Part shown: one piece after another, positions 35,007-43,518 of the stretch
Layout: each line of letters starts with the position of its first letter
Numbering within the stretch: position 1 is the stretch's first letter
NCBI GenBank assembly: GCA_964368455.1
Contig: CAYJAZ010000008.1
Location: 55,523-119,522 of the forward strand
Length of the DNA: 64,000 bases
Origin: CAYJAZ01 sp964368455
GTDB lineage: Bacteria > Desulfobacterota > Desulfovibrionia > Desulfovibrionales > Desulfovibrionaceae
Direction: 5' to 3'
Made by a program: the position numbers and the translations under genes
Notes under the pieces: model-generated
What the model was told of the DNA's origin: nothing
Seen by the model: only the letters and a program-made list of their open reading frames with translations
The model's database searches: none

Positions 35007-37256
35007 CTAGCCGCAACGTGAATGCGAACAAGATGGACAGATATGACATCCTTCTTGAAATACCATTGCTTCTCCGCAATCTGGACAAGCTGGCTTATCA
35101 AAAGAAGAACTAGCAGATGCTACTTTGCCTTGCCCTTTGAGATAACGAGTTTCAAGAACATAGGCTATGGCATCTGGAACTGAAAGCAACATTCCTTTTT
35201 TCTGAAATACTGGATATTCTCCGCCAATGCCTTTAATTTGTGAAACAATAGACTTCACGTCGATCCCAGATCGCATTGCAAGTGAAACTAAACGTCCTAT
35301 GGCTTCTGCTTTTGCTGTGACTGATCTGCCAGACTTACCAATTGTTGCAAATACTTCAAATGGGTTACCTTCTTCATCTTCATTTACTGTGAGATACATC
35401 ATACCTAAACCAGTTTGAATTTTTTGTGTGAAACCAGTGAGATAGTCAGGTCTATCACGTATGATGATTTGCCCTTGTGGATTTTGCTGTTCTTTAAATT
35501 TCTTTTCAGCATCGCCTGTGTAGAGAACTTGAACTTGCTTTGAACCATCTCTATAAACAGTGACACCTTTACAACCTAAGGTATAGGCTAATTTATAGAT
35601 TTTATCTATGTCTTCTATAGTTGCTGAATTGAGCAAGTTCACAGTTTTAGAAACAGCATTGTCTGTGTACTTTTGGAAAGCAGCCTGCATTCTTAGATGT
35701 GCTTCAGCAGAAATATCCATTGCAGTCACATAGACTTCACGCATTTTTTCAGGAATGATATCTATGCCTTGAATGCTACCAAATTGAGTGAGTATATCCA
35801 TGATTTCAGGTGTATGGAGATTATTATTTTGTAATTCTTTTTCAAAATATGGATTGATTTCTAATAATCTTTCGCCATCCATAACATTTTTTGCAAAACA
35901 TAAAGCGAATAATGGCTCTACACCAGAAGAACAGGAAGCTAGAATTGAAAGAGTTCCTGTTGGAGCAATAGTTGTTATGGTTGCGTTACGAATAGGTGCT
36001 TGCTTTTTGAAAATAGATTCCTTGAAAGCAGGGAAAGCACCACGCTCTGCAGCTAAAATTCTAGAAGCTTCGCGTCCTTCATCTTGAATAAATTTCATGA
36101 TTTTTTCTGCTAATTCAATACCTTCTTCACTTGCGTAAGAGACATTTAATAAGAAGAGTAAGTCAGCAAAACCCATAACACCAAGTCCGATCTTTCTATT
36201 TTTACGAACTTTTTCCTTGATTAATTCAAGCGGATAGACTGAGGCATCAATAACATTGTCTAAGAAACGTACTGAAAGATGGATGACTCTTTTAAATTCG
36301 TTCCAATCGATATTATCACTTGCACTACCTTGCCCTTTTTCTACATAGAATTTTGCAAGGTTGATAGAACCAAGATTACATGCTTCATAAGGGAGTAAAG
36401 GTTGTTCACCACATGGATTTGTGGACTCCATTTCGCCTTGGGCAGGAGTTGGATTGTCTTTATTGATACGATCTAAGAAAATTATTCCTGGATCTCCTGA
36501 CTGCCAAGCTTTTTTAACTAAAATATCAAAAACTTCTTTAGCATTTAAAATACCTTTAACTTCTTTTGAAGCTGGATCTAGAAGTTCATATTCTTCGTTT
36601 TTTTCAACTTTTTGCATGAAATCTTCTGTTAAGCCAACAGAAAGATTGAAGTTGTTGAATTCTCCATCTATTTCTTTTGCAGAAATAAATTCCATGATAT
36701 CTGGATGATCTATACGCAAGATACCCATATTAGCACCTCTACGAGTGCCACCTTGCTTGATTTGTTCAGTTGATGTGTTGAAAATACGCAAGAAAGAAAG
36801 AGGGCCAGATGCTACGCCACCCGTTGTTCCTACAATAGAATCCTTAGAGCGAATGCGAGAGAAAGAAAAACCTGTACCACCGCCAGATTTATGTATCATT
36901 GCAGCATGCTTTACAGCATCGAAAATTTCTTCAACAGAATCTCCAACAGGAAGCACAAAACAAGCTGCTAATTGCCCTAATCTTGTGCCAGCATTCATAA
37001 GAGTAGGAGAATTTGGCAAGAATTTAGACTGAGCCATCAAAGCATAAAATTCATTTGCTAGTTCATCTGCTTTATATTCGCTTTTGTCGTATTTACTTTC
37101 TTCAGCTGCAACTGTGCTTGCAACCCTCCAATACATACCTTTGGCATCTTCTATTGGATTTCCATTTTCGTCTTTTCTAAAATATCTTTTCTTTAATACA
37201 ACAACAGCGTTTTCTGGTAGATTTGGTTCGTCTAAATTTGCTGGCATAGTAAGCAT
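35007..37256 (-). CDS. nrdJ: Class II (adenosylcobalamin) ribonucleotide reductase
   Basis: Makes deoxynucleotides with adenosylcobalamin as radical source, independent of oxygen. The 749-residue chain contains AACFVLPVGDS (first redox Cys, about 72), GGGTGFSFSRIRSKDS, NPCGEQPLLPYEACNLGSINL (active-site Cys, Glu and Cys, about 280-300), TIAPTGTLSILA, and a C-terminal Zn-ribbon CPDCGEAMVFQEGCHICPSC. AAGGGG precedes ATG at 37256 by 8 nt. A promoter TTGCTT-N16-TATACT (minus strand, 37389-37362) lies upstream. No cobalamin riboswitch is visible. Confidence 0.93.
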   Translation of the reverse strand: MLTMPANLDEPNLPENAVVVLKKRYFRKDENGNPIEDAKGMYWRVASTVAAEESKYDKSEYKADELANEFYALMAQSKFLPNSPTLMNAGTRLGQLAACFVLPVGDSVEEIFDAVKHAAMIHKSGGGTGFSFSRIRSKDSIVGTTGGVASGPLSFLRIFNTSTEQIKQGGTRRGANMGILRIDHPDIMEFISAKEIDGEFNNFNLSVGLTEDFMQKVEKNEEYELLDPASKEVKGILNAKEVFDILVKKAWQSGDPGIIFLDRINKDNPTPAQGEMESTNPCGEQPLLPYEACNLGSINLAKFYVEKGQGSASDNIDWNEFKRVIHLSVRFLDNVIDASVYPLELIKEKVRKNRKIGLGVMGFADLLFLLNVSYASEEGIELAEKIMKFIQDEGREASRILAAERGAFPAFKESIFKKQAPIRNATITTIAPTGTLSILASCSSGVEPLFALCFAKNVMDGERLLEINPYFEKELQNNNLHTPEIMDILTQFGSIQGIDIIPEKMREVYVTAMDISAEAHLRMQAAFQKYTDNAVSKTVNLLNSATIEDIDKIYKLAYTLGCKGVTVYRDGSKQVQVLYTGDAEKKFKEQQNPQGQIIIRDRPDYLTGFTQKIQTGLGMMYLTVNEDEEGNPFEVFATIGKSGRSVTAKAEAIGRLVSLAMRSGIDVKSIVSQIKGIGGEYPVFQKKGMLLSVPDAIAYVLETRYLKGQGKVASASSSFDKPACPDCGEAMVFQEGCHICPSCSHSRCG

Positions 37257-37570
37257 AGATTTAACCCCTTTTAAATATTATATTTTTTATTCAATATAGT
37301 CTCTGAAAAAAATATCTTGCTTATAAATTTCAGAAAATATTTATAAACAAGAGGCAGATATAGTATAGCAAGAAAAAAATTAAAAGCAAATATCAAAGTC
37401 GATATTCAAATAATTCACAAGCTAATCATTCTCGCTTCTAGAGCGAAATCAAAGTTTTAAGTTTTTTTAAATATTTTATAAAGAGCTAGATTATATGATT
37501 TAAAAAAAATTTAAAAAAAACTCTTGCACAGAAGTGCAAGAGTTTTTGAAATTTGAATAGAGGGACTTGA
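37257..37570. terminator. Interval nrdG to nrdJ with terminator for nrdG and nrdJ promoter
   Basis: Minus-strand terminator at 37516-37547: AAAAACTCTTGCAC pairs with GTGCAAGAGTTTTT, then a T-rich tract. A second small stem (TCGCT/AGCGA) lies near 37432-37446. The nrdJ promoter occupies 37362-37389. No ORF. Confidence 0.7.
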
Positions 37571-38167
37571 CTATTTCAGAGTGTGTATTTGTTGATTTGA
37601 AGAACCAACAAAAGCTTTTTCATAGGTTTTTAAAGCTTGAACAAATCTACCTGTGATTAATGTATTGACATAATTATCTAAAATTTCTTTTCTTAATTGT
37701 AATTTTTCTTCATTTTGACAATAATGTGAAGAAAGAATTTCATCTAATTCATGCCCTGTATAAATTGTAACATCTCTTCCAACATTTGTACAAACTTTAG
37801 CTAAATTTCTTAAAGCTTCTTCTTGCAAGAAAGGTTCGCCACCAGAAAAAGTCACGCCTTTTGCAAGTTTAGAAGAAAAAATTTCTTCATACACTTCAAG
37901 TGCAGTCACTAATGTGCCGGCATTTTTATCATGTGTATGTGGATTATGACAAGCTATACAATGAAAATCACAGCCTTGAAAAAAAACTGTAGTACGAATA
38001 CCCTTCCCATCAACAATACTTTCATGTTGATAGCCAGCTATGCGTAATTTTGTATTTTTTAACAAAGTATAATCTTCGTATTGCAGTTCAAGTTTGCTTG
38101 CCTTTTCTGCTTCGGCTGAATTGTCAGTTTCGATTTTAAAATTTAAGCAATTTTTTGTGCTTGGCAT
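37571..38167 (-). CDS. nrdG: Anaerobic ribonucleotide reductase activase
   Basis: Radical-SAM enzyme that installs the glycyl radical on NrdD. The cluster motif is CDFHCIACHNPHTHD (C-x3-C-x2-C, about residues 70-77), followed by GVTFSGGEPFLQ (about 110-121), typical of glycyl-radical activases. 198 residues. Its start overlaps the end of the upstream small NRDD gene by 25 nt, so translation is probably coupled. Confidence 0.93.
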   Translation of the reverse strand: MPSTKNCLNFKIETDNSAEAEKASKLELQYEDYTLLKNTKLRIAGYQHESIVDGKGIRTTVFFQGCDFHCIACHNPHTHDKNAGTLVTALEVYEEIFSSKLAKGVTFSGGEPFLQEEALRNLAKVCTNVGRDVTIYTGHELDEILSSHYCQNEEKLQLRKEILDNYVNTLITGRFVQALKTYEKAFVGSSNQQIHTLK

Positions 38168-38337
38168 TGAATTTCTGTGCCTTCTTTAAAAAGATCGTGC
38201 TTTACTCTTTGAGATTCTTCTGCTTTTTTAGCATCATTCCATCTATCCATATCGCCTACAAGATAACCAGTAATACGGCGGATTCTTGTAAATGGAACAT
38301 TTTCACCAATGATTTCACCTTGTAATTTCTTTACCAT
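38143..38337 (-). CDS. Small NRDD-family companion of the class III reductase
   Basis: A 64-residue protein related to the short ORF annotated as anaerobic ribonucleoside-triphosphate reductase in many Deltaproteobacteria and Firmicutes; the diagnostic segment is RRITGYLVGDMDRWNDAKKAEE (about residues 17-38). The ATG at 38337 is supported by AAAGGAG 7 nt upstream; the longer in-frame reading would run into nrdD. It sits between nrdD and nrdG in one operon. Its function is not established. Confidence 0.75.
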   Translation of the reverse strand: MVKKLQGEIIGENVPFTRIRRITGYLVGDMDRWNDAKKAEESQRVKHDLFKEGTEIQCQAQKIA

Positions 38338-38350
38338 TTGTTCACTCCTT

Positions 38351-41308
38351 TTAAGTATTAGATACTGTTTGTTCTTGTTCGATTTGTTGAGAATAATTTC
38401 TCGCATATTTCGGATCTGGCGAATAAGACTGCACTTTTTGTAAAGTTTCTAAGGCAATCCCTTCATTTTCACGTCTACCACAACGCGGGCAAGTATCATT
38501 AATAATGCCCACATAACCACAGACAGGATCTCTATCTACAGGGTGATTTATTGAAAAATAACCCATATTTGAATCAGCCATTGCTTCCACTAAAGTTTCA
38601 AATGCTTCTAAATTATTTGATAGATCTTCTGAAACTTCTATATAAGATATAGCACCAGCTAAGCAATATTTATGATAAATAGCTTCAGCTTGGATTTTTT
38701 CCCATGCTCTAATTGGATAATAAACAGGCACATGGAAAGAATTTGTAAAGTATTCTCTGTCTGTTATGCCTTCAATTTCGCCAAATCTTGCTTTAGTTAA
38801 TTTGAGCAGTCTGCCTGAACAACCTTCAGCAGGAGAAGCAATAAGAGAGAAGTTAAAACCAGTTTCTTTAGTTTTTTCTCTACATTTATCAAAAATAGTT
38901 TTAATAATCACTTCGCCTTTTTGGTTAATTTCACTGTCTTCGCCATGATGTTTACCAAATAAAGCTACTAAAGTTTCAGCTAAACCGATAAAACCAATGG
39001 ATAAAGTACCGTGTTTAATTATTTCACGAATTTCGTCGTCTGGATGAAGTTTTTCACTGTCTAAATGAACATGTTGCCCCATAAGGAATGGGAAATTTCT
39101 AGCTTTACGCTTTGCTTGAACTTCGTATCTGTCGAGTAATTGCACAAATACCATATCAACATAAGCTTTTAATTGCTTTAAAAATTCATGGAAAAGAGCA
39201 TCTTGAGCTAAATTCGGATTTTCAGTCTTCACTTGTAAAGCAAGATAAGGAATATTAAGAGTAGTGAAAGAAAGATTTCCGCGTCCTGGTGTGATCGCTT
39301 TGCTAGGATCATGGTCATTGCCAAGCACTCTTGTTCTACAGTTATGGCTCACAATAGCACCAAGATCAAATCGATCTGATTCTGTTTCTATGTCATAACC
39401 AGTAAGAGTTTTGTTAGCAGATTCAGCATCAGAATCATTTAAAGGCCTTACTTCGAGAATTTCAGTAAGTTTCTTTTCTTCAAATGCGTCTAAGAAGCCA
39501 GTTGTCTTACAGCAAGAAGCTGTGTGCGTTTTAATAAGGAAGTCGCCAGCTTTAAGATCTTGTACTTGAGTTCTTGCTAAAGAATTTTCTCCAATTCCCA
39601 CAACAGCTTGCGTGACAGGATGATCCTTTGTAAATAAAAGTTCTTCATTTTTTCCATGCTTAGCTTTTACTATAACTTTGTACCAATCTTGAATTGGATA
39701 TTCCTTTTTCATCACTTTTACAACTTTTACAAAGGCTTTTTTTGTTGTATCAAAAACCCTGTATCCATCGACTCTTGCCCAAATTGTACCGTCTTGCTCT
39801 TGAAGAATTGTGTTTTGTTCTAGAGCATTGTTTACAAAGTCCGACAAATCTTGTTTCACATTATTTTGAAGAGCAAGAAGTCCATTATGAGCAGCTCCCA
39901 TAACAGCACAGATTGTTTCTGGTCTTGTGTCGTCAAAATATGGAAGGTTGAAAGAAGAGTCTAAGTTGTTGAAGTTAGGGAATAAACGCTTAGCAGAACA
40001 ACGGCAAGCAAGTTGGAATAAATCGTAATTATAATCGCCCTTTCTATTCACACCTTTTTTCATTGTGAATATAGAAATAGGGAAGATAGGCGTTTCGCCA
40101 TTACCTAAACCAGCTTCAGTTGCAAGGAAGAGGTTTCTTGTAACCATTCTACCCTCTTCAGATCTGTCCATACCTGTATTCAAAGAAGAAAATGGAACTT
40201 GGCTGCCCGCTCTTGAATTTAACGTACAAAGATTGTGAATCAAAGCTTCCATAGATTGATAACAGTCTTTTTCTGTTTTCTTATATGCAAAGTTAAAAGC
40301 CTTTAATATATCAACATTTTCATTATATTTCTTCGATAATTCTTCAATTTGAGAAGTAATATAGGCTTTAGCATCTGAATTAATAAGATGCGTATTTTCA
40401 ACTCTGTACTTTTCTACACTTTCTTTCAATTCTAGGATAAATGCGTCTGAAATTGATGAAGCTTCCAAATAAAGTGAAAGATTTTTTGCATAAGATTTAG
40501 CTACATAAGGGGCAAGGCTAAAATCAAGAGTAGGAATTGATTGTCCGCCAAACATCTCGTTTTGATTGCTTTGAATAATAATACAAGCAAGTGTCGCCGC
40601 AGCATTGATAGTAGATGGCGAACGCAATGCACCATGCCCAGTATTAAAACCAGTATCAAGTAATTTACCAACATCAATTTGAAGACAATTTATTGTTAAA
40701 GCATAAAATTCCATATCATGAATATGTATATAACCAGCTTCATAGGCTGCTACATGCTCTGGATTGATAAGAAATTTTTTATTAAAATCTTTTGCAATTT
40801 CACTACCATACTTAAGCATTGTTCCCATAGTAGAATTGCCATCAATATTAGCATTTTCTCTTTTGAGTTCACAATCTTTACTTTCAGTAAAGGTAAGCTC
40901 TTTCATAAGTTTCATCAAAGCAGTTGAAGAATCTCTTATGTCAGATCTCTTTTTTCTATAAAGAATATAAGCTTTTGCTGTTTTTGCATGTTTATTTTCT
41001 ATTAAAACTTTTTCTACAGCATCTTGAATATCTTCAATTGAGACTGTATAATAGTCAGTAGAATCTTGAGTTTTTTCTAGAGTACAAATTTTATTTTCAA
41101 GAATATATTTTCTTACCTTGGCAGCCAATTTCTTAGGTTTATCAAGGTCTATAATTTGTTCACTATTGATAGAGGCTGCAGCTTTTAAAATAGCTTCTTG
41201 TATCTTTGCTTCTTCATACTTTTGCTTTTGCCCATCTCTTTTTATTATATTTGAAATAACTTCTTCATGAGCAACTTTGTCTTTTTTAATCTTACTTGAT
41301 TGAGGCAT
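38351..41308 (-). CDS. nrdD: Class III (glycyl radical) ribonucleotide reductase with in-frame mini-intein
   Basis: Anaerobic ribonucleoside-triphosphate reductase. N-terminal ATP-cone (about residues 16-110, NIIKRDGQKQKYEEAKIQEA), then the catalytic barrel (YIHIHDMEFYALTINCLQIDVG; GFIGLAETLVALFG), and the C-terminal glycyl radical motif PVCGYVG (radical Gly about 931) with a CPRCGRREN zinc site. The 985-residue reading is interrupted at the conserved MG^CRTRV site by 185 residues with intein motifs (residues 472-656). Removing it leaves 800 residues, normal for NrdD with an ATP-cone. AAGGT lies 7 nt before ATG. nrdG and the NRDD companion follow. Confidence 0.93.
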   Translation of the reverse strand: MPQSSKIKKDKVAHEEVISNIIKRDGQKQKYEEAKIQEAILKAAASINSEQIIDLDKPKKLAAKVRKYILENKICTLEKTQDSTDYYTVSIEDIQDAVEKVLIENKHAKTAKAYILYRKKRSDIRDSSTALMKLMKELTFTESKDCELKRENANIDGNSTMGTMLKYGSEIAKDFNKKFLINPEHVAAYEAGYIHIHDMEFYALTINCLQIDVGKLLDTGFNTGHGALRSPSTINAAATLACIIIQSNQNEMFGGQSIPTLDFSLAPYVAKSYAKNLSLYLEASSISDAFILELKESVEKYRVENTHLINSDAKAYITSQIEELSKKYNENVDILKAFNFAYKKTEKDCYQSMEALIHNLCTLNSRAGSQVPFSSLNTGMDRSEEGRMVTRNLFLATEAGLGNGETPIFPISIFTMKKGVNRKGDYNYDLFQLACRCSAKRLFPNFNNLDSSFNLPYFDDTRPETICAVMGAAHNGLLALQNNVKQDLSDFVNNALEQNTILQEQDGTIWARVDGYRVFDTTKKAFVKVVKVMKKEYPIQDWYKVIVKAKHGKNEELLFTKDHPVTQAVVGIGENSLARTQVQDLKAGDFLIKTHTASCCKTTGFLDAFEEKKLTEILEVRPLNDSDAESANKTLTGYDIETESDRFDLGAIVSHNCRTRVLGNDHDPSKAITPGRGNLSFTTLNIPYLALQVKTENPNLAQDALFHEFLKQLKAYVDMVFVQLLDRYEVQAKRKARNFPFLMGQHVHLDSEKLHPDDEIREIIKHGTLSIGFIGLAETLVALFGKHHGEDSEINQKGEVIIKTIFDKCREKTKETGFNFSLIASPAEGCSGRLLKLTKARFGEIEGITDREYFTNSFHVPVYYPIRAWEKIQAEAIYHKYCLAGAISYIEVSEDLSNNLEAFETLVEAMADSNMGYFSINHPVDRDPVCGYVGIINDTCPRCGRRENEGIALETLQKVQSYSPDPKYARNYSQQIEQEQTVSNT
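39341..39895 (-). mobile_element. Mini-intein (Hint domain, no endonuclease) inside nrdD
   Basis: A 185-codon in-frame insertion. Block B is LLFTKDHPV (TxxH), then RTQVQDLKAGDFLI, block F is GYDIETESDRFDLGAI and block G VSHN, with Cys as +1 residue (CRTRV of the host). The left junction reads AVMG^AAHNGLL, so the first intein residue is Ala, not Cys or Ser. The host site MGC is the conserved cysteine of NrdD, a known style of insertion into an active-site motif. There is no room for a homing endonuclease. Confidence 0.8.
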
Positions 41309-41892
41309 AAACTTACCTTTTTAACATTATATAGTGTATTTTTTATTAATCTTTTCTCTTCGTCAGAATCTATAGCTTTAAGAAAATTATGTCAAGCAAG
41401 ACTAAGATTTTGTTTAATAAGTTAAAGGAATTATATAGAAAATTTTTATTGATTTTTTTTAGAAATTTTCTTTAAAAAACTTATTTGTAATGTATTTCTC
41501 TCTTTAAATTTAATTTCCAATTTTGTATGTATTAATATTTTTTATTCTGACTATACAAAACTTAAATAAAATATTTAAAAAGAAATAAGAAAAAAACTTA
41601 GTGTAATATGCGTAAAAAACAGAATTAATTTTGTCATTTTATAATTCGCTATTAATTGAAAGTACAAAATACTTGACAAAACAAGAAAAAAAGATTAAAA
41701 CATAATTTAAGGAGCAAATAATCAACATATACAGTTGTTTCTGTATAACAAGGAGCGTTGTAATTATTTGAATTTATACATTTTTTTATTAATTAAAAAA
41801 TGTGGTCTTATTTTTTCTTGACAAGTCATACACTTGACGTTTATGAATGTTATCTCAAAAAAAACAAATACTTTTTAAAAAAGGTGAAAATC
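41309..41892 (+). promoter_or_regulatory. Long leader region of the adhesin-secretion operon
   Basis: A 584-nt AT-rich region without a credible gene. TTGACA (41673-41678), 17 nt, TAAAAC (41696-41701) is a fair promoter. An inverted repeat TATACAG-N6-CTGTATA (41728-41747) sits between two AAGGAGC sequences (41709-41715 and 41750-41756) that have no following ATG. A weak A/T stem (41778-41803) follows. The region between these and nrdD holds only AT-rich sequence. Post-transcriptional control is a possibility. No c-di-GMP (GEMM) riboswitch consensus is seen. Confidence 0.4.
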
Positions 41893-43473
41893 GTGAAATT
41901 TAAAAATCATTTTATACCAGTTACTTTATATTCTGCAGTAGCAGTTGCTGCTCTTTGCGTGACAGCACAAGCTGCTCCAATGCAAAAACTAGACGACAGC
42001 GTTTTCGGAGCACCTAGTGCTGGTGTTAAACCATCTAATACTGTTTCTACACAACAAACAGCTATGCCTATGGCACCTGTTGCTCAACAAGAACAATCTT
42101 TTGAAGTAACAGAAGCTACTCCAAGCCATTTAAATCCTGCAACAAACCCATTAATCGTGATAGATTCAAAAGCAAAGTTACCATTAGCAGAAATGCATGA
42201 TGCTTCTGTTTTTGATACAATGAATGGTGTTTTACTTTATTCACCATCATTAAAATCAATTCGCGAAAGCAGAACTGCACAACAATACGAAGTTGAAAAA
42301 GCTAAATCTGGTTATTATCCTTCAGTAGATTTAAATGCAACATTGGGTTATGGATACCAAACAAACCTTTCAACTAGAACAGGTAACCTTGGTAAAAGCC
42401 CTGCTGTAAGCTATGATCCATCTGGAACAGCAGGTGTTTCAGTGACACAAATCTTATGGAATGGTCTTGCAGTTCCAAATTCTATCGACTATAATATCTT
42501 CTTATTAGAATCAAGTGATAACAGAGTTTACGATAACGCAACTTCACTTGCTCTTGAAGGTCTTATTGCTCACATCGACTTAATCAGAACTGCAAAAGTT
42601 TTAGAACTTTCTAAAGCATATGTTGAAAAGCACAAAGAAATTCTTTCTCAACAACAAGCTCTTACAGCATCAGGTATCACAACAAATGTTGACGTTGTTC
42701 AAGCTCAAGGTAGCTTAGCCTCTGCTCAAGCAGATGCACAAGACGCTGCTAATGCTTATAATCTTGCTGTGCATAACTATGAATACTTAACAGGTGTTAT
42801 GCCTCCAGCTCACTTACAAGATGTGCCTATGCCAACTCAAGCAATTGCACTACCAGAAGAAATCGTTCGTATAGCTTTAGCTAAAAACCCAAAGATTAAA
42901 GCTCTTACTTCTGATTACAATGCTGCTTTAGAGCAAATTGAATTAGCAAAAGCTGATTATCATCCACAAATTAGCCTTTCATACAATTTAAATTATTCAG
43001 ATCCAGAAATTGACAATGAAGGCCCTACTCAATACGAAGTAAATCATGGTGCTGTACTTGGTATGTCATGGAATATCTTCAATGGTTTTGAAACAAAGAA
43101 TACTGTTTTAGCAGCAAAAGCTAGCTCACGCACAGCGCGTCAAGACACTCTTGCTCAAATGGATTCTATTAAATCAGAAGCAAAATCAACCTATGACAAT
43201 ATGATCAATTCTCAAATCAGACAAGGTTTTTATGAAGAAGCTCTTTTACATAACCTTTCTACAAGAGACAGTTACTTAAGCCAATTTGCTTTTGGAACAA
43301 GATCATTGCTTGACGTTTTAGATGCTGAATCTGAACTATATAGCACTCAAGTACAACTTCAAACTGTATCTGCAAACGTTATTGTTAATGCATGGAGAGT
43401 TCTTGCTTTACAAGGAACTTTCTTGGATGAATTAAACATTACAATGAATACATTTGCTACTCCAATAGACTAG
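41893..43473 (+). CDS. TolC-family outer membrane channel of a type I secretion system
   Basis: Outer membrane factor, LapE/AggA type, that forms the exit duct for a type I substrate. A signal peptide (FIPVTLYSAVAVAALCVTAQAAP) lies at the start and a Pro/Gln/Ala-rich segment follows; two repeats of the OEP fold cover about 110-500 (SLKSIRESRTAQQYEVEKAKSGYYPSV and the LAKADYHPQISL counterpart; FGTRSLLDVLDAESELYSTQVQL at the end). GTG at 41893 is chosen because AAGG is 8 nt upstream and it places the signal peptide at the N-terminus; the upstream ATG at 41800 would add 31 unlikely residues. First gene of the Lap-like set. Confidence 0.85.
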   Translation: MKFKNHFIPVTLYSAVAVAALCVTAQAAPMQKLDDSVFGAPSAGVKPSNTVSTQQTAMPMAPVAQQEQSFEVTEATPSHLNPATNPLIVIDSKAKLPLAEMHDASVFDTMNGVLLYSPSLKSIRESRTAQQYEVEKAKSGYYPSVDLNATLGYGYQTNLSTRTGNLGKSPAVSYDPSGTAGVSVTQILWNGLAVPNSIDYNIFLLESSDNRVYDNATSLALEGLIAHIDLIRTAKVLELSKAYVEKHKEILSQQQALTASGITTNVDVVQAQGSLASAQADAQDAANAYNLAVHNYEYLTGVMPPAHLQDVPMPTQAIALPEEIVRIALAKNPKIKALTSDYNAALEQIELAKADYHPQISLSYNLNYSDPEIDNEGPTQYEVNHGAVLGMSWNIFNGFETKNTVLAAKASSRTARQDTLAQMDSIKSEAKSTYDNMINSQIRQGFYEEALLHNLSTRDSYLSQFAFGTRSLLDVLDAESELYSTQVQLQTVSANVIVNAWRVLALQGTFLDELNITMNTFATPID

Positions 43474-43518
43474 TATTACATTATTTTTTCATCTTCCTTC
43501 CATTAACTAAGGAAAAAC

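Noticed and set aside
37280..37380. Possible NrdR boxes (ACTATAT-like sequences) upstream of nrdJ
   Set aside because: Both candidates are one base short of the consensus spacing, and their separation does not fit the usual paired-box distance.
41309..41799. c-di-GMP (GEMM) riboswitch before the secretion operon
   Set aside because: Would fit the biology, but the conserved GEMM core is absent.
41800..41892. N-terminal 31-codon extension of the TolC gene from ATG 41800
   Set aside because: It would precede the signal peptide with charged residues; the GTG at 41893 has a proper ribosome-binding site.
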